Source: Comamonadaceae bacterium (GTDB taxonomy: Bacteria > Pseudomonadota > Gammaproteobacteria > Burkholderiales > Burkholderiaceae_C). Taken from it: DNA of 64,000 nt. Under the pieces are notes generated by a model. The model had not been told where the DNA came from, did not search any database, and was given only the letters and a program-made list of their open reading frames with translations. The stretch is taken from assembly GCA_947479935.1 (NCBI GenBank), contig CANKBG010000004.1, positions 1 through 64,000 on the forward strand, read 5' to 3'. Position 1 is the first letter of the stretch. Each line of letters starts with the position of its first letter. This document shows positions 45,708 through 55,600 of this stretch, one piece after another. The translations under genes and the position numbers were made by a program.

Positions 45708-46553
45708 ATGAATATTTTTCAATTTTTGCGTTTGAATAAAGATGGTTGCCCGTACTTGGCTATGCGCAATGCACTCATTTTGTGTGGCACCTTGTTGTGG
45801 CTCCCAGGTCTTTCGGCTTGGGCCGAAACAACGCGGCTTGAGCGGGTGCTCATGAACAAAGAATTGCGGGCCTGTATTTGGCCCGAGTACTACAGCATTA
45901 CTTATCGCAACCCCAAAACTCGGGAATTAAGTGGCATTGACATTGCCATCACGCAAGAACTGGCGCGCGAAATGGGTGTCAAGGTGCGCTATGTCGACAG
46001 CAATTTTTCTCAGTTGTTTGAATCTTTAGAACAAGATCGTTGCGACATTGCCACCCATGCCATTGGCATCACGCCAGAAAGACAGTTAAGGCTGCAATTT
46101 TCTCAAGCCTATTTAAAAAGCGGTTTGTTCGCAGTGACCCTGAAAAACAAAGAGGGACTTCAAGCATGGGAAAGTCTTGATCAAAACGGCAGGGTGATTG
46201 CGGTAGCCGCTGGCACGCTAATGGAAGGCATCATGGCGCGGTCTTTAAAGAATGCTCGCCTGATCAAGGTGCAGGCGCCAGGGACCCGAGAGCAAGAAGT
46301 TTTGTCGGGCAGAGCCGATGCCTTTGTGACCGACTATCCCTATAGCTTGCGAATGACTGAACTCACGGATTGGGCGGCGGTCATTTCTGCGCCCAATCAC
46401 ATGCCCACCACAGATTATGCTTATGCGTTTGCCAAAGGCGATGCCAGCTTGCTGCAGCGCGTTGATACTTTCTTGAGCCAAATTAAAAAAGATGGCCGTT
46501 TGATGCAATACGCCAAACAAAACACGCTTGACCCGATTGTGCTTTTGAAATAA
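45708..46553 (+). CDS. Periplasmic solute-binding protein (SBP_bac_3 type)
   Basis: A 281-residue family 3 periplasmic binding protein. The signal peptide is most clearly MRNALILCGTLLWLPGLSAW followed by A; it begins at an internal ATG (45762), so the 18 residues encoded from 45708 may not be translated. The binding domain shows LRACIWPEYYSITYRNPKTR, LSGIDIAITQELAREMGVKV and DRCDIATHAIGITPERQ, typical of amino-acid-binding receptors. No ABC permease or ATPase gene is nearby; instead a hybrid sensor kinase starts 15 bases after its stop. A sensing role in partnership with that kinase is likelier than transport. Confidence 0.88.
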   Translation: MNIFQFLRLNKDGCPYLAMRNALILCGTLLWLPGLSAWAETTRLERVLMNKELRACIWPEYYSITYRNPKTRELSGIDIAITQELAREMGVKVRYVDSNFSQLFESLEQDRCDIATHAIGITPERQLRLQFSQAYLKSGLFAVTLKNKEGLQAWESLDQNGRVIAVAAGTLMEGIMARSLKNARLIKVQAPGTREQEVLSGRADAFVTDYPYSLRMTELTDWAAVISAPNHMPTTDYAYAFAKGDASLLQRVDTFLSQIKKDGRLMQYAKQNTLDPIVLLK

Positions 46554-46568
46554 AGCAGCAACTGAATT

Positions 46569-49178
46569 GTGAGCCTCTTGTCAAATACAAAACCAATTCA
46601 GGCCATGCAGAATGCTGGCCGTGGCGTGTACCGCTTTGGTACAGCGGTTGCACTGTTCATTGTGTTGGTGGCTTCGGTGTATCTTTGGCAAGATCGGCAG
46701 ACCACGCTTGAGCGTGAGCAAGCGAGGGGTGATTTACTCACACGCATTTTGTTCAATCATGTCAGCCGAACGTTGGAGTCCGCCACCTCGCTCATGACCT
46801 TGGCCAACCAGTGGCCCGATGCACAATTGCCCTCGCAGGGCAAACTTAAATCAGTCATAGAAAAGTCGAGTTTTATTCGGTCTATTTCATTGTTGACAGA
46901 AGATGGTTTGATACTGGCAAGCTCCGAGGAGGGTGTGGTCAGCCAGTCCGTTCATTGGCAAAAACTGGGACTCGACAGGGATGTGGGCGAAGATTTGGCT
47001 GCAGGTCGTTGGCAACCGGTGCGCAATCTTTTTGACTTGAGCCAGGGCAATGCACCCTTGAAGGACATTGCCGTTTTGCCTTTGTCCATGCGCATGAAAC
47101 GTCCCGATGGACGAGTGGTCAGATGGTTGGTGTTGATCAATCCCAAAGACCTGATCAATGGCTTTGCAGAATCTGTAGACAAATATTGTGATGCGGTCTA
47201 CGTGTTTGATTACGCGGGTCGAATTTTGGCTAGCAGCTCTGAGAGATGGTTTCCAAACGATCAAGTCTTTAAGGAGATGCCTGCTGTCTTAGGTGTGGCG
47301 AAAAATCAAGAATTTGGTCGTTATTTTCATGTTCAAAAAGACGCGCAGCAAGCCGCCGAAAAATTGGAAGTTCATTACAGAACGACGGCCAATTTGCCTT
47401 TGACCGTGGCTGTGGCCATTTCTCGCAGCAGGGTAGAGGCACAGTGGTGGCTGGCTTCAAAAGGCATTCTAGGGATGGCGTTGGTGATGTTGTTGGCGAC
47501 CTATTTACTGACGCGCCACATCGCAGTCATTTGGATGCGCAGAGAGGAAGATCGAATTGCCATGGCGGGCGCCCTCAATGAGGCAGAGTCTGCGAATCAG
47601 GCCAAATCTTCTTTTTTGGCGCAAATGAGTCACGAAATTAGAACACCCATCAACAGCATGGTTGGCATGACTGAGTTGGCTTTGGGAACAAAACTCAGCT
47701 CCGAGCAACAGGGTTACTTGGAAATGTCGCGAACGGCCTCCAAAAGTTTATTGCGACTGATTGATGACATCTTGGACTTCACCCGATTGGGGGCCAACCG
47801 ATTGACCCTTGATCCAACGCCTTTTGATCTTCACACGGCGTGTCAGCAAGCGCTAAAGGGTTTTGCATTTCAAGCCGAGCAAAAAAAAATTGATCTGTAT
47901 TTGGTCATAGAGCCCGACGTGCCCCAGCGCGTGGTGGGTGACCCCTTGCGCTTAGGACAGGTTCTTCAAAATCTTTTGGGCAATGCGCTGAAATTCAGTG
48001 ATACAGGTTGGGTGAAATTACAAGTTCAAAAAATCAGAGTGACAGTTCAAAGTGTGCAATGCGCATTTGAGGTCAGTGACACTGGCATTGGAATTCCCAG
48101 CGAAAAAATGCACATGATATTTTCGCCCTTCAGTCAGGCCGATGTTTCTGTCAACCGCAAATATGGCGGCAGTGGGCTGGGTTTGTCGATTGCCAAGAAC
48201 CTGGTCAAATTGATGTCGGGTGAAATGAAAGTCAAGCTCAGAGAGGGGGGCGGCAGTGTTTTTACATTCACTGCGCAGTTTGAAACCATTGCCACTTCAT
48301 CCACGAATGATCTTGGAGAACCATTGATTGAGTTAGAAAACGTCATTGAGTTTCGTCGGCTACCGCATTCTGTCGATGTTGTGTTGGTTGAGTCCAACCC
48401 CTTCTCACGCGAAATTCTCAGAAATTTGTTGGCGGCTCAGCAAATTTACCCGCAAGAGATCGTCATACCTGCCGACTTGCAGGCCTGCTTGGATGCCTGG
48501 CTTCAGCAAGTACTTCGAAGACAAACACTTTGGGTCATTGATCACACCATGTTGGCTTATATTGAGCCTGCCTATTTGTTGGCACAAGATGCAAGCAAGT
48601 GGCGAAATTTGAAGTGGATTGTGCTTTCAGATTTTGGCTTGAATCATGATGTTCAAAATCTGTGTGCGTTGGCCAGAACTTTGGGTATTCGAGTCTCTAA
48701 CCTGTACAAACCTGTGACGGCGCTGGAACTTCAAAATAATTTGATTGAAGTGAGCCGGCGCGATGAAATAGATCAAACAGCCGCAGACCCTGAGCCTTCC
48801 AAAATGCATGCAGGCAAGGTGTTGGTGGTGGAAGATACACCGATGAATCAGCAGTTGGCGCAATGGACTTTGCAAAAACTAGGCTGCACAGTTGACATTG
48901 CTGTGAATGGCGAGATGGCCCTTCAAAAAATTCGCGCAGAGACTTACGATCTGATTTTGATGGACTTGCAAATGCCGGGCATGGATGGCATCACAGCCAC
49001 CTACGAAATTCGGCGGATTGAAATTACCGAGGCATTGAAAATGACCCCTATCGTGGCCATGACAGCGCACGTTTTGGACGCTGACCGCGCAATGGCAAAA
49101 GCGGCTGGCATGCAAGACTTCCTCATCAAGCCCGTCTCTGCCGATGAATTTCAAAGAGTTTTGAACAGTTATTTATAG
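46569..49178 (+). CDS. Hybrid sensor histidine kinase with two receiver domains
   Basis: An 869-residue membrane sensor. Transmembrane helices lie at about 24-40 and 298-318, enclosing a periplasmic sensory domain (about 41-297) with no family I can name. The dimerisation/phosphoacceptor domain has H355 in AQMSHEIRTPINSM. The ATPase domain has N box LGNALKF (about 470), G1 DTGIGIP at 504-510 and GGSGLGLSIAK at 533-543. A degenerate receiver spans about 602-728 (E608, D658, S687, K714). A canonical receiver spans about 750-869 with D799 in LMDLQMPGMDG and K854. The start is GTG 46569; ATG 46605 is an alternative. There is no separate response regulator gene nearby. It probably senses the neighbouring binding protein. 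Confidence 0.92.
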   Translation: MSLLSNTKPIQAMQNAGRGVYRFGTAVALFIVLVASVYLWQDRQTTLEREQARGDLLTRILFNHVSRTLESATSLMTLANQWPDAQLPSQGKLKSVIEKSSFIRSISLLTEDGLILASSEEGVVSQSVHWQKLGLDRDVGEDLAAGRWQPVRNLFDLSQGNAPLKDIAVLPLSMRMKRPDGRVVRWLVLINPKDLINGFAESVDKYCDAVYVFDYAGRILASSSERWFPNDQVFKEMPAVLGVAKNQEFGRYFHVQKDAQQAAEKLEVHYRTTANLPLTVAVAISRSRVEAQWWLASKGILGMALVMLLATYLLTRHIAVIWMRREEDRIAMAGALNEAESANQAKSSFLAQMSHEIRTPINSMVGMTELALGTKLSSEQQGYLEMSRTASKSLLRLIDDILDFTRLGANRLTLDPTPFDLHTACQQALKGFAFQAEQKKIDLYLVIEPDVPQRVVGDPLRLGQVLQNLLGNALKFSDTGWVKLQVQKIRVTVQSVQCAFEVSDTGIGIPSEKMHMIFSPFSQADVSVNRKYGGSGLGLSIAKNLVKLMSGEMKVKLREGGGSVFTFTAQFETIATSSTNDLGEPLIELENVIEFRRLPHSVDVVLVESNPFSREILRNLLAAQQIYPQEIVIPADLQACLDAWLQQVLRRQTLWVIDHTMLAYIEPAYLLAQDASKWRNLKWIVLSDFGLNHDVQNLCALARTLGIRVSNLYKPVTALELQNNLIEVSRRDEIDQTAADPEPSKMHAGKVLVVEDTPMNQQLAQWTLQKLGCTVDIAVNGEMALQKIRAETYDLILMDLQMPGMDGITATYEIRRIEITEALKMTPIVAMTAHVLDADRAMAKAAGMQDFLIKPVSADEFQRVLNSYL

Positions 49179-49253
49179 CTGGGCTCGTCTCCTGAGCCTG
49201 CGCTCAGCTCATAATTCAGACAAGATCCACGCGCAAAAACAAGCTCTTTCTTT

Positions 49254-52200
49254 ATGGCCAACGCATTTCAACCAGGATTCATGGTTTTCCATGGCAATCG
49301 CTTGGAAGACCTGCGCGATCTCACGGTTGGCTTGTTTCGCAACAATCCTTTACCCCCTTTGGTGCCCGAAACCTTGTTGGTGCAAAGCAATGGCATGAAG
49401 CACTGGCTGGAAATGGCCTTGGCCGATGACAGTGCCATGGGCATTTGCGCTGCTACACATATGGAATTGCCTTCCAGTTTTATTTGGCGCATGTACCGCT
49501 TGGTGCTCGGTCAAGAGGTGGTGCCCGTGGCCATGCCGTTTGACAAACAGGCCTTGGTTTGGCGCTTGTGGCGCTTGCTTCCCAGCTTTGCCCAAACACA
49601 CCAGGTCGCCCCTCTGCTGGCCTACGTGAAAGACGATCCACTAGGACGACAAAGGTATCAGTTGGCTCAGCAAGTGGCCGACGTGTTTGACGGCTACCAA
49701 AGCTACCGCGCCGATTGGTTAAGCGATTGGGCGGCTGGCAAATGGGAGTTGCATCACAACGGTGAGCGAAAACCTTTGCCCAGTGAGCACGTATGGCAAG
49801 CTCAACTTTGGCAGTTACTTCAAGAAGATGTCCAGAAAACCCAAGGGCCAGAGTTGGCAACCCAATGCCATTCAAGGGCAGAAGTGCATTCTCGGTTTAT
49901 GCACAAGGTGCAACAAGAGGGCGCTGCTCCGCCGCAAGGCTTACCCCCTCGCATTGTGGTGTTTGGAATTTCCAACTTGCCCATGCAAGTGGTCGAAGCC
50001 TTGGCTGCTTTGGGGCGTTGGCGTCAAATTATTTTGATGGTGCAAAACCCCTGCCAAGAATACTGGGGTCACGACATGGACTTGCAAGCGCAGAAACATT
50101 CTTTGTTGTCGTCTTGGGGGCAGCAAGGCCGCGACTATTTACATGCACTTGAGCGCTTTGACCAGCCAGAAAGTGCCCTCAGCCTCATGAGCAAGCAAAG
50201 CTTTTTTGTCGATCCTGCAAAAGAGTCATCACCCACCAGACTTCAAAAAATTCAGTCAGATATTTTGAATTTAAGTCCGATGCCAGAGCAACCGGAACCG
50301 ATTTTGGATGATGGCAGTATTCACATGGTTCAAGCGCATTCGGCGCAGCGCGAAGTTGAAATTTTGCACGACCAGCTATGGGCTTGGTTTGATGAAAATA
50401 AAAGCTGGAAGCCCTCCGATGTCATGGTCATGGTGCCTGACATGGCCACCTTCGCATCGCACATTCAAGCTGTTTTTGGAAGGTTTCCAAGTCAACACCC
50501 AAGGCACATTCCTTTTTCAGTGGCCGACACCACACCTCGGCAAGTGCCTTTGGTGCAAGCACTTGAGTTTTTGCTCAACTTGCCGGAGGCCAGAGTGACT
50601 TTGTCTGAATGGCTCAGCCTGTTTGAAATCTCGGCAGTCCGCGCAAAGTTTCAAATGAGCGAAGCCGATGTGGATGCTTTAAAGGAGTGGCTGCAGGCCG
50701 CTGCTGTACGTTGGGGTTTGAATGCTGCACACCGACAAAAATGGGGCATGCCTAGTCAAATGCCTTTTGCACAGCAAAACACTTGGGCCTTTGGATTGCA
50801 ACGTTTGATACTCGGGTATGCATCAGGCCAAGCCGAAGGAAATGCTACTTGGCAAGGTGTTTTGCCTTTGCCTCAGGTCTCAGGTTTAAGTGCGCTTAAA
50901 GTGGGTTATTTGGCGGAGTGGCTGAACGCGATCAACCTCACCCTAAAGCAGTTGAATGAGCCACACACGCCCTCTGAATGGTGCGGCATATTGAACGAAG
51001 TCATGTCACGCTTTTTTGCAGAAGACAACGATGCAGACGAGCGAATGTTGCTTCGACTGAAGCAAGATCTGATGCAATGGCAATTGCTATGCAATCAAGC
51101 CGGCATGTACGATGCTCTTCCCTTAACCGTCGTGCGCGAACATTGGTTGTCTGAATTGGATAGCGCAGGCTTGAAGCAAAGATTCTTTGGCGGTGGTGTT
51201 CAGTTCTCAACCCTCATGCCCATGCGGGCTATTCCTTTTAAAGGGGTTTGTTTGTTGGGCATGAACGATGGCGCCTATCCTCGCCAAAGCACACCGCGCG
51301 ATTTTGATTTAATGACGTCCCATTGGCGTGCTGGCGATCGATCACGCCGAGAAGACGATCGATATTTGTTCTTGGAGGCACTGCTGTCTGCGCGCGAGAG
51401 GCTTTACATCAGTTGGCAAGGCCGAAGGGCCACCGACAATCAATCGATGCCTTCTTCGGTATTGGTCTCTCAGTTACGAGACACACTGAAGGCTCGTTTC
51501 TTCCCTAGCTTGGATGCCACTTTACAGCCCCTTCAAGCTTTCTCTGCCAAGTATTTCAAACCTAACGCTGAGTTTTATACCTATGCTGACGATTGGCAGA
51601 TGTCGCAGCAAGAGAATGTTTCACCCCCTTCCTCATCGGCATCAGTTGGGAGTTTCACGCCCATCACTGAATGGTCTTTGAAAGAATGCATTCGACTTCT
51701 CAAACAACCTGTGGAGGTCTATTGGCGAAGTCGTCTGGGCGTTCAACTGCATGCGCCGGAAGAAGCCTTGCTTGACGATGAAAATTTTGTTTTAAATGGA
51801 CTTGATCGATTCTTACTAGGCCGTTCTATGTTGGATTCAACATGGATTGAACAACAACGAGATGCAGAACAACTTTCGGGTCAATTGCCCATGGGTGCCG
51901 CGGGGCAGCTGGTATTGAATCAGCAATATGAAGCCGTTCTTCGTGTCAAAGATCGCGCAGAAGGCTACCTCGATCAATACCCGCATCAACTGCCAACTCA
52001 ATCGATCGAGCTCAGCGTTACCATGCCTTGGGGTCTTGTTCGAATTCACGCTGAAATTGAAGGTTTGCGAAAAGGTGAGGCAGATGCTTTGCAGATCATC
52101 ACCCGGCCTGGCGCGGTGGCCACTGGGCAAAAAGATCAGCAAATAGCCAGGCCAGACGTGTTGATCAATTTGTGGCCCGCCCATGTACTTCTTTGCGCTG

Positions 52201-52616
52201 CAGGTTGGACAGTCCGTTCAGTGGCAGTGGGCCTGGATGGTGTCGCTGTGTTAGCTCCGATGTCGCCTCAGAGTGCTCAGCAATTGTTGATTCAATGGCT
52301 GAATGTTTATGCCCAGGCATGGCAGAGCCCGTTGCCCGTGACTGCCAAAGCGGGAATGGCGTTTGTGACCGAGCAACTGCGCAATGCAGTGGCTGAGAAA
52401 AAGCCAGACCCAGAATCCGCCTTGGAAAAAGCACTTGACAAAGCGAGTCAGGTTTTTTCAGGCAGCTATTCATCAGACAGCACTGATTCCCGCTCACTGT
52501 ATGTGCAGCGATCTTTTGAAAGCTTTGATGAACTTCGTTCTGGATTGCCCAAGTGGGCGCCTGCTTTGTACGCCGACTTGGTCAGTGCGTCTGCCATGGA
52601 AGGCGGTGCGCCGTGA
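49254..52616 (+). CDS. recC: Exodeoxyribonuclease V subunit gamma
   Basis: A 1120-residue RecC subunit, the Chi-recognising scaffold of the RecBCD helicase-nuclease that resects double-strand breaks. The N-terminus FQPGFMVFHGNRLEDLRDLT is typical, as are LVQSNGMKHWLEMALAD, ADTTPRQVPLVQALEFLLNL, VCLLGMNDGAYPRQ and SRREDDRYLFLEALLSARER. Like other RecC proteins it has helicase- and nuclease-like folds without catalytic motifs. It is the first gene of recC-recB-recD, and its stop overlaps the recB start as GTGA. Confidence 0.94.
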   Translation: MANAFQPGFMVFHGNRLEDLRDLTVGLFRNNPLPPLVPETLLVQSNGMKHWLEMALADDSAMGICAATHMELPSSFIWRMYRLVLGQEVVPVAMPFDKQALVWRLWRLLPSFAQTHQVAPLLAYVKDDPLGRQRYQLAQQVADVFDGYQSYRADWLSDWAAGKWELHHNGERKPLPSEHVWQAQLWQLLQEDVQKTQGPELATQCHSRAEVHSRFMHKVQQEGAAPPQGLPPRIVVFGISNLPMQVVEALAALGRWRQIILMVQNPCQEYWGHDMDLQAQKHSLLSSWGQQGRDYLHALERFDQPESALSLMSKQSFFVDPAKESSPTRLQKIQSDILNLSPMPEQPEPILDDGSIHMVQAHSAQREVEILHDQLWAWFDENKSWKPSDVMVMVPDMATFASHIQAVFGRFPSQHPRHIPFSVADTTPRQVPLVQALEFLLNLPEARVTLSEWLSLFEISAVRAKFQMSEADVDALKEWLQAAAVRWGLNAAHRQKWGMPSQMPFAQQNTWAFGLQRLILGYASGQAEGNATWQGVLPLPQVSGLSALKVGYLAEWLNAINLTLKQLNEPHTPSEWCGILNEVMSRFFAEDNDADERMLLRLKQDLMQWQLLCNQAGMYDALPLTVVREHWLSELDSAGLKQRFFGGGVQFSTLMPMRAIPFKGVCLLGMNDGAYPRQSTPRDFDLMTSHWRAGDRSRREDDRYLFLEALLSARERLYISWQGRRATDNQSMPSSVLVSQLRDTLKARFFPSLDATLQPLQAFSAKYFKPNAEFYTYADDWQMSQQENVSPPSSSASVGSFTPITEWSLKECIRLLKQPVEVYWRSRLGVQLHAPEEALLDDENFVLNGLDRFLLGRSMLDSTWIEQQRDAEQLSGQLPMGAAGQLVLNQQYEAVLRVKDRAEGYLDQYPHQLPTQSIELSVTMPWGLVRIHAEIEGLRKGEADALQIITRPGAVATGQKDQQIARPDVLINLWPAHVLLCAAGWTVRSVAVGLDGVAVLAPMSPQSAQQLLIQWLNVYAQAWQSPLPVTAKAGMAFVTEQLRNAVAEKKPDPESALEKALDKASQVFSGSYSSDSTDSRSLYVQRSFESFDELRSGLPKWAPALYADLVSASAMEGGAP

Positions 52617-55600
52617 GTGTCTTGCAAACACAAAAATTAAATGTCTTGTCTTTGCCACTGAAAGGCATTCAGCTCATTGAAGCCAGCGCTGGCACGGGTA
52701 AAACTTGGACCTTGGCAGCGCTTTATGTGAGGCTCATATTAGGTCATGGTTGGCAAGGGCCTGGCTTGATGCCGCCTCAAATATTGGTCATGACCTTCAC
52801 AGATGCTGCCACGGCTGAATTAAGAGAACGCATTCGCGATCGCCTTGCTCAGGCGGCGCTGTTCTTCAGAGGCCAAGCCAAAGAGGTCGATGATTTCTTA
52901 AAAGATCTTCAAGCCACACTGGGCACCGAACACAACATATTGCACGCTGCCAAGCTTGAGACAGCGGCGCAGTGGATGGACGAGGCCGCCATCTACACCA
53001 TTCACAGTTGGTCGAGTCGCATGTTGAGGCAGCATGCGTTTGACAGTCAAAGCTTGTTTGATCAAAAACGTTTGGACGATGCACCGGCTTTGAAATTAAA
53101 GTTGGTCAAAGACTACTGGCGAGAGTTTGTCTATCCCTTAGAGGCTCACCAATGGGGTGCCCTGAAGGATTTGGGGGCTTCACCTGAAGTCTTGCTGAAA
53201 AAGATCCAACCCTTATGGCAGCGCTTCGAAAAATCACCTGGTGATTTTCCAAGTCCAGCTTCAGATCCCGATCCCACGTCATCTTTGAAGGCATGGCAGG
53301 CATGGAAAACTCTGGAAATACAGGCTGAGGCCAATGCGCGCCAATTGTTGGTCGACAACATGCAAAATGCATTGTCGAAGTTGGCCGCAGCCCTCAGCAA
53401 GGACTTAAAGGGAAATATCTATATTCCCAAAAAGCACGATTTCTTCATCAGACATTTGTCTGAATGGGCTTCAGGCGAGGCGGCAGACCTAGAAGCTTTG
53501 CAGAAGTTCACGTTTGAAAAGCTCAACAACAGCCTGAAAAAAGATGCTGCACCCATAGACGATGCGCACGGCGTTTGGCATGCCATCGGCGACTGGATGG
53601 CAGAGATTGAACGTGAACCCGATGTGGGTGTTCATTTGTTGCAGCACGCTGCCATCAAAGTAGGCCGAGCGTATTTGCAGCAGAAAAAGAATTTGGCGAG
53701 TTTTGATTTTTCAGACTTGTTGCAAAGATTGCACAGAGCCCTGCATGCGCAGGACAGCCGATTACCCGAGATGATCCGTGCGCAATTTCCTGTGGCCATG
53801 GTGGATGAGTTTCAAGATACCGATCCATGGCAATACGCATCATTGTCAAAAATCTATGCCACCCCTTCTTTGATGCCTCAAACTTCTGAGTCAGAAAATC
53901 TTTCAAGTGCTTTCTTGATGATCGGCGATCCCAAACAAGCTATCTACAGCTTCCGAGGTGCAGATCTCAACACCTATTTAAATGCGCGCCATACCGCCCA
54001 ATCCATTTGGACGCTCACTGAAAATTTCCGCTCTAGCCAAGAGGTGGTCAACGCCGTCAATCATATTTTTGACTTGGCTCATGAACCTTTTGGTGAGGTG
54101 CCCTTTGAGCGTGTGCAAACACCGCAACCTGCAAAGGCCAAGTGTTTGCAATCTGCACAAGGCATGAAGCAAGCTGCCTTGACGGTTTGGCATTTAGAAG
54201 CGGACAAGCCACTCAGTGGGCCGAAGTATGGCGAAGAGATGGCGCAAATTTGCGCCACGCAAATGGTTGCACTCCTGAATGAAGGTGTGACATTGCCAGG
54301 CAAAATGGCTGTGTTGGTCAGAGATGGACAAGAAGCCAAGAAGATTCGGCAAGCGTTGAAACAGCGAGGGGTCAGAAGTGTTTATTTGTCTGACCGAGAC
54401 AGCGTTTACGCCACGCGTGAAGCACTTGACTTGGCCGTTATTTTGGAAGCTGTTTTACAAGCGCGCAATGCCAAGTTGCTGCGTGCAGCCCTTACCACCC
54501 GCACACTTTGCCTCAGTCTTTCTGAAATTGAGCAAGTCATCAATGCCGAAGACGCTTGGGATGTTTGGGTGGAGCGTTTTAACGCTTGGCACCAAACTTG
54601 GCAGCGGCAAGGTTTCTTACCCATGCTCTACAAAATTGTGCATGAACAAGGCATTGGCAGGCGCATGCAAAACCAGGGCGATACGGCGGAGCGTCGTTTG
54701 ACCAATCTTTTGCACTTGGGAGAGTTGCTCCAATCTGCCAGTCTTCAATTGCAAGGTGAATCGGCATTGTTGCGCTTCCTAACCGATCAGCTGGCCGATC
54801 CTCAAGCGCAGGGTGAGGCGGCGCAGATGCGACTAGAGACCGATGAGGAATTGGTTCAGGTGATCACGTTTCACAAAGCCAAAGGCTTGCAGTATCCCTT
54901 GGTATTTTTACCCTTCGTGTCCAATTTCAAAGAGGACAAAGATGAATCACTCAGAACACCTGAGGAGCGATTACAAGAAGACATTCGTTTGTTGTACGTG
55001 GCGCTTACGCGCGCGCAACAAGCCATGTGGATGGGCGTAGCCAAGCGAAAAGACGATTTCAAAGGCAAAGACAAAGGCAAAGACAAAGACGAAAACAAAG
55101 ACAGCCAGCCACAAAGCGCGCTAAGTGTTTTGTTGAAGCGTCAGTCGGCCGAAGATCTGTTTGACAAGCTACATGCATGGGCGTCTTGTGATGACATTGA
55201 AGTGATGCAGGCACCAGTTGCCAACGATCTGAGCTATGTGCCAATACAAACTCAGACTGACAGCCTGCCTTGTGTTGCCAGAAAGCCCTCACGCGTGTTG
55301 CCAAGCGCCGGATGGACGACCAGTTTCAGTGCCCTCACGCGCAATCTGGGTGAGTTCACATCCAAGGTTTTAACGCCCACGTTTGATCGCGAAGAACGCT
55401 GGTTAGATTCGCAACTCGACAATCCTGCCCATCCAGATGCGCTGACTCAGAATTCATCACCCGGTATCAATTCAGCAAATCCCAATCCATTGCAACCGCC
55501 CTACAACGCATTTCCTGCTGGCAGCGCTTACGGCACCTTGCTCCACGATATTTTTGAGTGGCAACTCAAAGAAGGCTGGCCCCTGCTGCAAGAAAGTACC

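Noticed and set aside
52553-52612. A longer recB beginning at 52553 inside recC
   Set aside because: The GTGA overlap with the recC stop is the typical coupling, and the extra 20 residues are not RecB-like.
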